Part shown: positions 1-8,544 of the stretch, in pieces
How positions within the stretch are numbered: position 1 is the first letter of the stretch
Layout of the letters: each line of letters begins with the position of its first letter
Assembly (NCBI RefSeq): GCF_001952855.1
Contig: NZ_LPNO01000035.1
Location: forward strand, 328,951-392,950
Origin: Pseudomonas sp. ATCC PTA-122608
GTDB taxonomy: Bacteria > Pseudomonadota > Gammaproteobacteria > Pseudomonadales > Pseudomonadaceae
Length of the DNA stretch: 64,000 nt
Direction: 5' to 3'
Position numbers and translations under genes: made by a program
Notes under the pieces: model-generated
What the model was told of the DNA's origin: nothing
The model's database searches: none
Seen by the model: only the letters and a program-made list of their open reading frames with translations

Positions 1-2
1 TT

Positions 3-884
3 CGCTTGCACTTGCCTGCTCGTTCAATAGCACACCAGTTGGATGTAGGTGGTGCACTCCTCGCGACCCTCTTCACGGGTTCATTTCTACTGCTGATGGT
101 GCAAGGAGGACACGCGTTTGGATGGGGCTCATGGCAAGCACTGGGGCTGACGGCTATAAGTGTGATCGCCCTATCGGCGTACGTGCAGGTACAGCGCTTC
201 GCTGCGGAGCCAATCACGCCGCTTAGACTGTTTGCCAATGACATTTTTTCGGTTTCATCGGCTTTGTTCTTCCTGTCTACGGCAACACTTTTTGTTGGCT
301 TGCTCTTCGTCCCGCTCATGCTGCAAAACGTGTTCGGACTGTCCGCTCTAGGCGCTGGCAGCAGCATCATTGCCCTTTTATCAGGTCTGATCGGTGCAAC
401 CATGTTGACCGGTACGATCATTTCTGGAACCGGTCGTTACAAAATTTTCCCCATCCTGGGCGCACTGCTTGCGGGGCTTGGGCTTTACCTGCTGGGGCGA
501 TTGCATGTGGGCACGGCGCTATGGCTCATCGTGCTTTTCCTCGCGGTACTGGGCATCGGCCTCGGGTTCTTCATACAAGTTGTGGTTGTGGCAGGGCAGA
601 ACGCGGTTGCCTACGACGATCTGGGTGTCGCAACTGGCGCTCTGAACTTCTTCAAAACCCTTGGTGGAGCTACTGGCGCGGCCATATTTGGTGCCGTGCT
701 CGCCCCCCGCATGGCACACGCGGCAACTGCCGAAGCGATGTTGGCGGCTTTTCACAGCGTATTCCAAGGCGCGATGATTTTAATGGTGCTTGCGTTGGTA
801 TTGGCTTTGCTGCTCAGGGAAAAACCACTATCACCAGAAATGGTCGCCGTAGCAGAGGGGCGCGTCGATGTTCCTGAATATTGA
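3..884 (+). CDS. DHA2-type MFS drug efflux transporter, C-terminal part (5' end outside window)
   Basis: The open frame enters from the left edge and stops at 884, giving about 293 residues with repeated hydrophobic helices. The pattern matches the C-terminal half of 14-TM EmrB/QacA exporters: a helix near LLLMVQGG, the loop EPITPLRLFAN typical of the mid-protein linker, then six more helices. The protein would export small toxic compounds by proton antiport at the inner membrane. Its N-terminal half, with the MFS motif A region, is not in the window. A lipase/esterase gene follows after 21 bases in the same direction, so the two may be cotranscribed. Family confidence is good; substrate unknown. 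Confidence 0.85.
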   Translation, partial: RLHLPARSIAHQLDVGGALLATLFTGSFLLLMVQGGHAFGWGSWQALGLTAISVIALSAYVQVQRFAAEPITPLRLFANDIFSVSSALFFLSTATLFVGLLFVPLMLQNVFGLSALGAGSSIIALLSGLIGATMLTGTIISGTGRYKIFPILGALLAGLGLYLLGRLHVGTALWLIVLFLAVLGIGLGFFIQVVVVAGQNAVAYDDLGVATGALNFFKTLGGATGAAIFGAVLAPRMAHAATAEAMLAAFHSVFQGAMILMVLALVLALLLREKPLSPEMVAVAEGRVDVPEY

Positions 885-905
885 ACTCACAACGGAGCGC
901 GCGCA

Positions 906-1898
906 GTGACCTCTGAGCTTTTGGCATGGATGTGTGCAGCGACCATCACATTGTCAGTAACGGTATTGTTACTAATAAAGGGTAATACCGTTGTTGCACG
1001 GGAGGGTGTCGAACACATCACGGTGATCGGATGGGCGAGGGTGCTATTACTGCGTTGCGCTGCTCCTTTTTTCGTGGGCGTAGGCGGCACACTAGGCATC
1101 AGGAAACTATCCGCTCATGTGGTAAGGAAGCGGATAGAAACCCACCACGGAACGGTGACTATTACTGAGTATCGACCGCAGGGAGTGGAGGACGCACTGC
1201 CGGCGCATTTCAATTTCCATGGTGGTGGTTTCGTGGTCGGCTTTGCTCGGCAGGACGATTTGATCTGTCGACATATTGCTGTCAAAGCCTGCCGCGCGGT
1301 GATTAATGTGCACTATGCGTTAGCACCTGAGGCGCCTTTTCCAATTGCAATCATGCAAGCCTGCGATGTCATTGAGCGAATGATGACCTCACCGCACGAG
1401 TATAGGCTTCTTGCGGACACCCCCACACTCAGTGGGTTTAGCGCTGGAGGCACCATTGTCGCGGCCGTGACTCAACAGTTGAAAGATCGCAAGGATCTTG
1501 CACCTCGCCTGCAAGTGTTGATTTATCCAGGACTGGATTTTTCGTGGGACATCAATGAGCCCCTGGTACCGGTCGGGAATGCATCAGTGCTAACGCCTTC
1601 AATGATGAACTTTTTTCAAAGCCTGTACTTGCCAAAGCTGGCGGACCGCGTGCTACCGCTGGCATCCCCGGTATTAGCCGATAGCTTTAATAGTCTTTCG
1701 CCAACGCTCATTCTGACAGCGCAGAACGACTTGGTGAGGTCGGGTGGACAATATTATGCAATGCGTCTTGCGGCCGCCGGGGTAGACGTGCGTCATTTGG
1801 ATTTCGCCAATTGCGATCATGGATTTACGCATTCCGGACCCGGGCAATCGGCCGTCGAAGCACTCGATATCATGACCGATGCAATCCGCACTGCGTAA
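906..1898 (+). CDS. Alpha/beta hydrolase, hormone-sensitive-lipase type (membrane-anchored esterase)
   Basis: This 330-residue protein starts at a GTG with a GGAG Shine-Dalgarno about 8 bases upstream. Residues 7-25 form one hydrophobic helix, probably an inner-membrane anchor. The HSL/GDXG family oxyanion motif HGGGF is at 105-109, and the nucleophile motif GFSAGG places Ser at 179. The acid is probably Asp275 (AQNDLVR) and the base His305 (CDHGFTH), so the triad looks intact. It should hydrolyse short acyl or aryl esters. It sits 21 bases after an MFS exporter and may share its transcript. The natural substrate cannot be read from the sequence. Confidence 0.85.
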   Translation: MTSELLAWMCAATITLSVTVLLLIKGNTVVAREGVEHITVIGWARVLLLRCAAPFFVGVGGTLGIRKLSAHVVRKRIETHHGTVTITEYRPQGVEDALPAHFNFHGGGFVVGFARQDDLICRHIAVKACRAVINVHYALAPEAPFPIAIMQACDVIERMMTSPHEYRLLADTPTLSGFSAGGTIVAAVTQQLKDRKDLAPRLQVLIYPGLDFSWDINEPLVPVGNASVLTPSMMNFFQSLYLPKLADRVLPLASPVLADSFNSLSPTLILTAQNDLVRSGGQYYAMRLAAAGVDVRHLDFANCDHGFTHSGPGQSAVEALDIMTDAIRTA

Positions 1899-1907
1899 CG
1901 AATATGC

Positions 1908-1946
1908 AGTCGTTCAATGGCAGCTTTTGGCCGACTGCTGCCTCTC
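1908..1946 (+). repeat. Dispersed intergenic repeat copy 1 (core GCTTTTGGCCGA at 1923-1934)
   Basis: The core GCTTTTGGCCGA lies just after the hydrolase stop and is flanked by near-complementary TGGCAG and CTGCC. A close copy in reverse orientation lies at 4192-4230 and a weaker one around 7738. I infer a short dispersed intergenic repeat; its class is not identified. Confidence 0.4.
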
Positions 1947-2132
1947 ACACACTCCGTGACCACTGGTACAGCCGGAGCCGTACCGGGTTCCCACGCCGAC
2001 GAGCACGCCCGCAATCACCAAGGTCAAGAAGAAACAACGCTTTCTCGCCTAATGACGTCCAAGGCGTAAAGTTGATCCAATCAATGCTCATTTTTTCAGT
2101 TCCTGCACAGAAGGGTGGGTGAAGGCTGTTGA

Positions 2133-2603
2133 TCAGCGAACAGTGACCCCGCCATTTACACAATCGTGAATGACGCCTTCAAGCTTGCGACACAACATAA
2201 TCAGCACAGCCGAAATATCTGGGTCGCAAGGGTCTATCGCCACGCCGAGTGTAGAGACGGTTATCGACGATCCGTCACTGATGACCTGGTCTGGGGTGGT
2301 CGACTGGATGGCCAGTCGGGCATCACATTGAGCGATTTTTTGCGCGATCTCCGCATTCTGATCGAGGTTTTCCCATTCGATGATTTCCTGAATTTCCCCA
2401 GGTACCCAATCAGGGTCGTCCTCTATCTGAATCAGAAAAGGGACAGGGGTATGGACAAGCAATTGTGGGATGACCATCCCATAGCCGCTCCACTCCGTTA
2501 CCGAGACGCGCCACGAGGCGTTTTCTCGCAGATGTTTGGCAACGTCTGACAACGTCAAACCAGTGTGTTTTGAGTTGTAGCAAATGTGTGCAGAGCTAGT
2601 CAT
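2133..2603 (-). CDS. Hypothetical protein, about 156 aa, acidic
   Basis: No family recognised. The frame encodes a balanced, soluble, acidic protein with no signal peptide or TM segment. Features include an N-terminal stretch LTLSDVAKHL, a VSVTEWSGYGM segment near residue 40 and an acidic DDPDWVPGEIQEIIEW segment near 70. Its composition looks coding, whereas the opposite-strand frame (2166-2549) looks like an antisense shadow. A longer start at 2624 adds seven residues; neither start has a strong ribosome site, so the start is uncertain. It stands alone between the hydrolase and yiaY. Confidence 0.55.
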   Translation of the reverse strand: MTSSAHICYNSKHTGLTLSDVAKHLRENASWRVSVTEWSGYGMVIPQLLVHTPVPFLIQIEDDPDWVPGEIQEIIEWENLDQNAEIAQKIAQCDARLAIQSTTPDQVISDGSSITVSTLGVAIDPCDPDISAVLIMLCRKLEGVIHDCVNGGVTVR

Positions 2604-2624
2604 CGCGGCGCGCCTGTCGACCAT

Positions 2625-2928
2625 CGGTTATGGGCCGACGATGCTAAAGCGCTTGTGGTTTATAGACAATTCAAATGACCGCTCTGGGCCGATAGGTCGC
2701 ATGCCCGCCTTGTTGGGGCCGTTTGCCTCCCAGTACTAAAGGAGGAGCCGATGCCAGCTAAAGGACCATTTCAGCCTGACGCCATAGGTTTAGGCTCAAC
2801 CCCGTGAACAAAAGAAACCGCCTGCGACGGCCTGTCCACGATTGCAGCGTAAACGCGCCGCATCACCTGCGAGATGAGTAGAAAACCTCACTGACTCCCG
2901 TGTCTCCATAATAAAAAGAGGATTTATC
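2625..2928. other. Intergenic region upstream of yiaY
   Basis: This 304-base divergent region should hold promoters for yiaY and for the minus-strand hypothetical gene. It also holds an 18-codon frame at 2751-2807 preceded by a strong AAGGAGGAG ribosome site (MPAKGPFQ...STP). The AAAGAGG site that serves yiaY is close to its start. No clear sigma-70 pair or terminator was identified. Confidence 0.4.
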
Positions 2929-4077
2929 ATGAGTAGCACCTTCTTCATTCCCTCCGTGAACATGATGGGCATTGGCAGCCTCGACGAGGCGATGCTCGCA
3001 ATCCGCAAGTACGGATTCCGCAAAGCCTTGATCGTCACCGATGCCGGCCTGGCCAAAGCCGGCGTGGCGGCCAAGGTCGCCGGCCTGTTGGCCCAGCAAG
3101 ACATCGACTCTACCCTGTTTGATGGCGCCAAACCGAATCCGACCGTCAGCAACGTGGAGAAGGGCCTTGAACTGCTGGCCCGCAGCGACTGTGATTTCAT
3201 TATTTCCCTGGGCGGCGGTTCACCCCACGACTGCGCCAAGGGCATTGCCCTGTGCGCCGCCAACGGCGGGCACATCAGTGATTACGAAGGCGTGGACCAA
3301 TCCGCCAAACCACAAATGCCACTGATCGCCATCAACACCACCGCCGGTACGGCGAGTGAAATGACCCGTTTCTGCATCATCACCGACGAAGTCCGCCACG
3401 TGAAAATGGCCATCGTCGACCGCAACGTCACACCCCTGTTATCCGTCAACGACCCTTCGCTGATGGCCGCCATGCCCAAAGGCCTGACCGCCGCCACCGG
3501 CATGGACGCACTGACCCACGCCGTCGAAGCCTACGTGTCGACCGCGGCCACGCCCATCACCGATGCCTGCGCACTCAAAGCCATCGAACTGATCTCGGCC
3601 AACCTGCGCACCGCCGTTGCCCAGGGTGACAACATGACCGCCCGGGAAAACATGGCCTACGCGCAATTCCTTGCCGGCATGGCCTTCAACAATGCTTCGC
3701 TGGGTTATGTACACGCCATGGCGCACCAACTGGGCGGTTTCTACGACCTGCCTCACGGCGTGTGCAACGCGATCCTGCTGCCCCATGTATCGAGCTTCAA
3801 CGCCAGCGTATGCCCGGCCCGGTTTAAGGATATCGCCCATGCGATGGGGGTTGAGACTCAGCAACTGGATGCGGAGAAGGGTGCTGCGGCGGCTATTACG
3901 GCTATCCGTAAACTGTCTGCGGATGTGGGGATTCCGAGCGGCCTCGTTGAGCTGGGTGTGAAGGCTGACGACATTCCGACACTGGCAACCAATGCGATGA
4001 AAGATGCCTGCGGTTTTACCAATCCGCGTCCTGCCAATCAGGATGAGATTGAGCAGATTTTTCATACGGCGATGTGA
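2929..4077 (+). CDS. yiaY: Iron-containing alcohol dehydrogenase YiaY
   Basis: The 382-residue protein belongs to the group III metal-dependent alcohol dehydrogenases. It matches the remembered E. coli YiaY sequence closely along its whole length (STFFIPSVN start, GGGSPHDCAKGIAL, INTTAGTASEMTRFCIITDE). The NAD-binding GGGSPHD motif is at 95-101. Metal ligands are Asp193 and His197 (MDALTHAVEA), His262 (VHAMAHQ) and His276 (LPHGVCN). It should reversibly oxidise short-chain alcohols with NAD in the cytoplasm; a threonine dehydrogenase activity has been assigned to some relatives. An AAAGAGG ribosome site precedes the ATG. It is a single-gene unit ending in a rho-independent terminator. Confidence 0.93.
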   Translation: MSSTFFIPSVNMMGIGSLDEAMLAIRKYGFRKALIVTDAGLAKAGVAAKVAGLLAQQDIDSTLFDGAKPNPTVSNVEKGLELLARSDCDFIISLGGGSPHDCAKGIALCAANGGHISDYEGVDQSAKPQMPLIAINTTAGTASEMTRFCIITDEVRHVKMAIVDRNVTPLLSVNDPSLMAAMPKGLTAATGMDALTHAVEAYVSTAATPITDACALKAIELISANLRTAVAQGDNMTARENMAYAQFLAGMAFNNASLGYVHAMAHQLGGFYDLPHGVCNAILLPHVSSFNASVCPARFKDIAHAMGVETQQLDAEKGAAAAITAIRKLSADVGIPSGLVELGVKADDIPTLATNAMKDACGFTNPRPANQDEIEQIFHTAM

Positions 4078-4102
4078 TTGATGTGAAGTGATGCTGGAGA
4101 GA

Positions 4103-4137
4103 ACGCCCCGCCTTTGGTTGAAGTGCGGGGTGTTTTT
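4103..4137 (+). terminator. Rho-independent terminator of yiaY
   Basis: Arms 4103-4111 and 4125-4133 (ACGCCCCGC / GCGGGGTGT) form a nine-pair stem with one G-U, followed by a T run. It begins about 25 bases after the yiaY stop. Confidence 0.85.
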
Positions 4138-4191
4138 GTTGGCTGACCGATAGGGTTGAAGTGGCTCACTGGCTGGCCGGCGGGCTATCAC

Positions 4192-4230
4192 GAGGGGCTA
4201 CTGTCGGCCAAAAGCGGCCGCTCAACAATT
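4192..4230 (-). repeat. Dispersed intergenic repeat copy 2, inverted (core at 4204-4215)
   Basis: Read on the minus strand it carries GCTTTTGGCCGA flanked by GGCC and CAGTAGCC, matching copy 1 near 1923 in inverted orientation. The two copies bracket the hypothetical gene and yiaY. Confidence 0.4.
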
Positions 4231-4287
4231 GCGTCGTGCACGTCCTGTGACAGGGCCCAAAGCGCCTTCGGAAACACTTCGCTTTAG

Positions 4288-4446
4288 CTAGCGCTGCCTC
4301 GTTGTATCGATTCTCGCGAGCGGCGTTGGAGCATTTCCAAGCTCTTCGACCATACAATCTATGAAACACCTGACACTGGCCTCCAGAAGACGCTTGCGGG
4401 GATAGATCGTCCGTATCCTTAGCTCGTCGTCAATCTCGACCCATGA
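4288..4446 (-). pseudogene. LysR-type regulator, C-terminal fragment
   Basis: On the minus strand this stretch reads VEIDDELRIRTIYPRKRLL, then EASVRCFIDCMVEEL, and stops. This is the usual end of the substrate-binding domain of LysR regulators (a YPxRRxLxxxVRxFIDF-like pattern). No helix-turn-helix or remaining effector domain exists upstream: the frame abuts a different reading frame on the other strand at about 4445. It is therefore a truncated remnant, probably left when the neighbouring accessory DNA inserted. The identification rests on remembered family signatures. Confidence 0.6.
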
Positions 4447-4606
4447 CGATTTGGCAGACGACCCTGGCGGCAACTACACTGGCATTATTGCCTACTACCG
4501 CGACGCTAAATCCGGTACCGAGAAATCCATCACTGCAGGCGACCAGAGCAAGCCGCAGTGCTACGGAATCTCTATAGCAGCAAGAACAGTGCGCAGCGGG
4601 CTATAG
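4445..4606 (+). pseudogene. Possible phage late control protein D (tail) C-terminal fragment
   Basis: The plus frame reads DDPGGNYTGIIAYYRDAKSG, then continues to a stop at 4606 with no start codon of its own. The G-x-Y-x-G-I-x-A-Y-Y-x-D pattern resembles the C-terminal part of P2-type late control protein D from contractile phage tails. I could not confirm this. It begins exactly where the LysR fragment ends, so the site is a junction between two broken genes. It may mark a lost prophage that once carried the defence genes beside it. Confidence 0.35.
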
Positions 4607-4726
4607 ATCGAGAATGGACGAATCAGTAGAGCCGAAGGTAGGTTGGTATTGGGTTTAGCATGCTGAGCCTGATGGATGCCCTATACGTTATCGCGGGAAT
4701 CAAAATTTTATGTCGAAGGGAATCAA

Positions 4727-6094
4727 ATGAGGCTGGAAAGCGAATTTAAAAGAACTGGATTTTTCTCTACACCAAATAACCCTGAGAAACAGTTCCAGGG
4801 CACTCTCACAATAAGTGATGGTGGCGATATTGAGCTTGAAATAACTACAATAGAAACAGATCTAATGACCTTAGATGATTATCATATTGGTCGACTTATT
4901 GGGAATCTGGAAAAAGCTGGTGCCGTAACTCTCGACGACTGCTTCTATATAAATAGAAACGTAGCATTCGGAGCGCCCGCTACATCTCGCATACGGGTCG
5001 GTCGCGCTACCATAGGAGCCGTCTATGAAGCAGAGGAAGAGACAGTCTTTTCAGAGTTCAGCTTTAGCATTGAAGGCATTGATGATTGGCTTCGAACCAG
5101 CGGCATCAAGGTAGAACACAGTGAAAACACTGCAACGATAATGTACGAACCACAACAACCGATTATTGTATACAGTGAATCCGGTTGCGAAATATCAATT
5201 TGCTTTGCTTACACAATCCCAGGGTTCCCCACATACAGCGAAGCAAAGATCACCCAATCTGCGTACATCAAGATCTCAACCTCAGAGCCTCAATGCTTTA
5301 GTTATTTCACAGACATCGCTTATAAAATAACTAACCTGCTTTGCTTCGCCACAGCCTGTTCACTATCCATGCACTCTGTGAACGCCAAGGTTCCAGGTAG
5401 CTCGACAGATAGCGGCGAGTCTATCAAGGTAAAGCTTTTCTACCCCAGCCTCCCTTTTTCAGAATCCAAACCAGACGTCAAACGGCACGGCCTACGCTTT
5501 GCCTACCCTCAAATTCGCGATCGTTTCCCTGATATTCTTAAAAAGTGGCTAGATGATTATGAATTATTGTCCCCTGCTTTTAACCTTTATTTCTCAACTC
5601 AGAATGGAACGCATAAATATTTAGACTCGAAGTTTTTATCACTAATGCAAGGATTGGAGACGTTCAGTCGGCGCACACATACAGCGACTCAAATGGACCC
5701 GGAGCACTTTCATGCGCTCACCCTACAACTATTAATATCTTGCCCATCAGAAAAACACGATTGGCTATTTGGTCGACTACAGCATGGTAATGAGATTACT
5801 CAAGCCAATAGAATCAAAAAACTAATCGAACCCTTCGAATCCCATTTCGGAGACAAAGCTACAATCAATAGCATTGTTCGCAAAATCGTAGATACCAGAA
5901 ATTATCTAACACATTACGACTCAGCTGCAGAAAAGCGGGCCGCTAAAGGTCGAAACCTTTGGATTCTAGGGCAAAAACTAGAGTCCATATTCGAACTGAA
6001 CATTTACAAGCGCTTATCATTCAGCGATGAAGACATCGTGAATATCTGCAAATTCGGAAACCTTAAACAAAAACTCTGCCTGTTACTCGAATAA
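4727..6094 (+). CDS. apeA: ApeA-type anti-phage HEPN protein
   Basis: This 455-residue protein has the architecture of ApeA abortive-infection proteins. The N-terminal beta-rich domain begins with an EFKRTGFF / NPEKQFQGTL pattern typical of the ApeA N-terminal domain. The C-terminal all-helical HEPN domain (about residues 300-455) carries the RNase motif R-x4-H at Arg391-His396 (RNYLTH). ApeA proteins are known single-gene anti-phage systems thought to act by RNA cleavage. The ATG at 4727 is preferred over one at 4676 because an AAGGGA ribosome site lies six bases upstream and the family begins here. The gene is AT-richer than its neighbours, which indicates recent transfer. Function is inferred from family. 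Confidence 0.8.
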   Translation: MRLESEFKRTGFFSTPNNPEKQFQGTLTISDGGDIELEITTIETDLMTLDDYHIGRLIGNLEKAGAVTLDDCFYINRNVAFGAPATSRIRVGRATIGAVYEAEEETVFSEFSFSIEGIDDWLRTSGIKVEHSENTATIMYEPQQPIIVYSESGCEISICFAYTIPGFPTYSEAKITQSAYIKISTSEPQCFSYFTDIAYKITNLLCFATACSLSMHSVNAKVPGSSTDSGESIKVKLFYPSLPFSESKPDVKRHGLRFAYPQIRDRFPDILKKWLDDYELLSPAFNLYFSTQNGTHKYLDSKFLSLMQGLETFSRRTHTATQMDPEHFHALTLQLLISCPSEKHDWLFGRLQHGNEITQANRIKKLIEPFESHFGDKATINSIVRKIVDTRNYLTHYDSAAEKRAAKGRNLWILGQKLESIFELNIYKRLSFSDEDIVNICKFGNLKQKLCLLLE

Positions 6095-6548
6095 CCTCAT
6101 CCCAGCGCGTGGTATAGCACTGACGCTTCATATCCCGCAGCATGCCCCGCTCCAGTTCGTCGGGCACATAGCCTGCGCGTATAGGACCGCGCAGCAGCGG
6201 TAATCCGGCCGCATTAAGCGTTCAGGCTGAAGGTACACATGGTCTGAACCGCGTTTTCGTCCAGAAGGGAAATTGGCTCTGGCGCGATGGGCTGCTTCTG
6301 GCCGTTTCCTGCTTGTCGTGACTGGCTGAAAACGGCCACAAGCAGCTCTTCATGAGAGTTGTAGACCGACCTGTAACAGACGATGGCGAAGGCTAGAAGC
6401 AGACCTCCTCCCTGACTACATTTGGCAAAATGGGGCGTCCAGATGCCCATTACACATAAACTATCGAACGACCGACGTCGAGCGAGACAAATACTGTACG
6501 ACGATTTACGGGCGCGGGGAGATCATCAACGCCTGAATCAAATAGTTA
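6095..6548. other. 454-base gap with no convincing gene between the two defence genes
   Basis: The minus strand has a 78-codon ORF (6214-6450) and, in another frame, a startless run ending at 6063 (LPLLRGPIRAGYVPDELERG, then MLRDMKRQCYTTRWDEV). The latter is protein-like but begins directly after a stop and overlaps the ApeA 3' end. It is probably a decayed mobile-element or phage gene. No family was recognised, and no terminator or RNA was seen. Confidence 0.3.
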
Positions 6549-7585
6549 TTAACTATTATTTCTGATCGCTGACGTGTTTCGCATAACTCTATGGGCTGTC
6601 ATTTTCATTATCTTATCAGCATCAATATGTTCCAATCCTAGAAAGGCAATGCCGTTGAATTGGCTTGACATGTACTGTGCCCACCCGCCAAAGTGTTTTT
6701 TCCCTAGTGGCTTCAATAAGGAGTACTTCTCGGCATAGTACTTTAAATCTGTACCGTAAGGTCCGAGGCAGTTAATCTGCAGTAGTGCCATCTCTGAGTC
6801 GCTTAGCTGGGCACGTACAATATTGGTATAGCTTCTTTTGCGCAGATAGTCTGTATATCGTCTTCTTTTATTTGACGTTAAAATATCTAAATCTTTACTG
6901 TCAATTGGTGTATCTTGACTAGAGTCAATCATTTTCATAATCCAGTAGAGATTTCGAAAGTAATGGCCGACTGAGCTTTTCCACTGAGTGCAAAATTGTT
7001 CAATTTGGTTTTGAATTTCTTCATCAGTTACTAACTCGGGAAAAAAGGATCCTGCCTTGTAGTCTTTGGTTTCTTTGAAGCTTTTTGCAATCCTCTCAAT
7101 TGCATATCGACCTTCGCTAATATCGTTTGCCGATCCTGTATATTTGATATCGGCCAGTATTTTCGAATGCACATCTAGCATACCGAACAATGTTGATTCA
7201 AACATTTGTCTTGAGTAGACGGCCGTTTGCTGCCGTTGTTCCTGAGTAGCGGTTTTGGCCTCTTGCTGGGCAGCCTTCATCTCCGCTCTCTGTAGGGACA
7301 TGGTTTTTAAAACTGCCATTAGCGCTAAGAAACTTAGCAACGGATTCAAAAAACCACCAGCAAAGTCACCAAGCTGACCCCAATAACTTGCCGATTCGTG
7401 GTTGGCAACCGCTAATATAGGTATGTTAACGCTTTCAAAAAATGAAGATACAAAGCACCAAATACAGCACTACATGCAAGCACTGCAAACAACGCTACGC
7501 TAACAAAAAAACGGTTGTTTTTTGCATATACAATAATGTAACCGATGGAAGTTTTAGAATGCATATAAAAATCTTTAAGCGACAT
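6549..7585 (-). pseudogene. putAbiC-like phage abortive infection protein, broken by a single-base frameshift
   Basis: The conceptual protein of about 345 residues starts at 7585 (MSLKDFYMHSKT) with a GGAG ribosome site. It has a first TM helix (FFVSVALFAVLACSAVFGAL), a second hydrophobic helix after DFAGGFLNPLLSFLALMAVL, a coiled-coil-like charged stretch, and a C-terminal domain with YFRNLYWIMKMID and IVRAQLSDSEMALLQ. This is the pattern of putative abortive-infection membrane proteins of the AbiC type. The start frame runs into a stop. At the T6 tract (plus-strand A6, 7437-7442) one extra T would join it to the downstream frame. As written, the gene is inactivated, phase-variable or mis-sequenced. 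A shorter protein from an internal start would lack the first TM. Confidence 0.7.
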
Positions 7586-7891
7586 GATGGCTCCATATAA
7601 TGCGGAGAGTTCTCCACTAATCTTCTTCCATGCTCAGGCGAAAATTTATCGCTGCAATTAAAGGATAGTGGCATAGTGCCTCGCGTACGGGCAAGATGTT
7701 TGAATTTTTCCTGAATATGCAAAGACATTTGAGTGGCTTCTTTTGGCCGAAATCCGACATTCAGTATAGTCGGAGAAAAGCAGTGCCTTGGCACGTGTGC
7801 CGTCGCTGAGCCGCTGTAGATGCCTACAACGCCCCAGCGGCTAATCTATTGCGTGCACTGAACGGTAAGTGCTATTGGACTACGTCTGATT
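7586..7891. other. Intergenic region upstream of the AbiC-like gene
   Basis: No gene is supported; a 99-codon minus ORF at 7495-7794 overlaps the AbiC start and lacks protein-like composition. A weak copy of the dispersed repeat core (CTTTTGGCCGA, 7740-7750) is present. A hairpin with arms 7809-7816 and 7835-7842 (AGCCGCTG / CAGCGGCT) encloses a second small stem. Its role is unknown. Confidence 0.35.
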
Positions 7892-8221
7892 TCAGCTACA
7901 CGGCACCTCCCGATCCATCAGCTTCCCCATCAACAGCACCCCCAACTCACTAAGCTGGTGAATCGCCAACGCCACATCACGGTCTTTCCCGCTCAGCTCA
8001 TCCGACAGATCAAGCAGCAACGCGCTGACCGAGGCGAAGGTTTCATAACTATTGGTAATCAGGCTTTCACTGCTGGCATCACCAGCCACACTGAACAGCG
8101 TACCCGACGGCGGGGCGGTCTTGGCGGAGGAGGGATTGAGATAGTGATGCAAGGCGCGGTGCGCGGCTTGGTTGAGTTTCAAATCGGGAGATCCCGGAGG
8201 ATTCGGCGTTACCTTGAACAT
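7892..8221 (-). CDS. DUF6124 family protein
   Basis: The 109-residue soluble protein begins MFKVTPNPP, the characteristic opening of the Pseudomonas DUF6124 family, followed by an ALHHYLNP segment and a helical half with SYETFASVSALLLDLSDEL. The ATG at 8221 was chosen for this reason and because CAGGA lies upstream; an 11-residue longer start at 8254 is unlikely. Members are short, common in Pseudomonas accessory regions and of unknown function. It flanks the defence island on its right side. Confidence 0.8.
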   Translation of the reverse strand: MFKVTPNPPGSPDLKLNQAAHRALHHYLNPSSAKTAPPSGTLFSVAGDASSESLITNSYETFASVSALLLDLSDELSGKDRDVALAIHQLSELGVLLMGKLMDREVPCS

Positions 8222-8300
8222 ATCAGTAGTTTTCCTGAGCTGGGCCGCCACCACATCGCTACTAAACGAAGTGGGGTGGCGGCTGTACGCAGGTTAGTAG

Positions 8301-8459
8301 ACCGGGGAAACTACAAAAGCCGGCGCGTCCGAAGACGCCCTGCGCACAGCCACCATCAAGCACAGACAAGAAGGTCTGATAGATGCTGCTTATGCACTTG
8401 CAGTTAACCTCGGGCTACTAAACCCGATCACTGAGGTTTCAGCGACCGAGCAACCTTAG
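8301..8459 (+). pseudogene. ORF remnant of 52 codons without a start codon
   Basis: The frame begins after two stop codons and reads TGETTKAGASEDALRTATIK, then HRQEGLIDAAYALAVNLGLL, ending SATEQP and a stop at 8459. It contains no ATG or GTG near its 5' end. The composition is protein-like and helical. A rho-independent hairpin on the same strand at 8545-8574 would fit as its terminator. It is probably the 3' end of a deleted gene. The family was not recognised. Confidence 0.35.
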
Positions 8460-8544
8460 AGACGCCCACCCAGGTGCACAAGCCGGCGGATTCTGACGCA
8501 ACTGTAGGCAATGGAGCAAGGCGCCGTGCTCACTGCTTCAAGCC

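Noticed and set aside
1811..2122. 103-codon plus-strand ORF after the esterase
   Set aside because: It overlaps the esterase end and runs through the dispersed repeat; Arg/Ser-rich with no motif.
6214..6450. 78-codon minus-strand ORF between the defence genes
   Set aside because: No ribosome site or recognised motif; kept only as part of the described gap.
7495..7794. 99-codon minus-strand ORF
   Set aside because: It overlaps the better supported N terminus of the AbiC-like gene in a different frame and lacks protein-like features.
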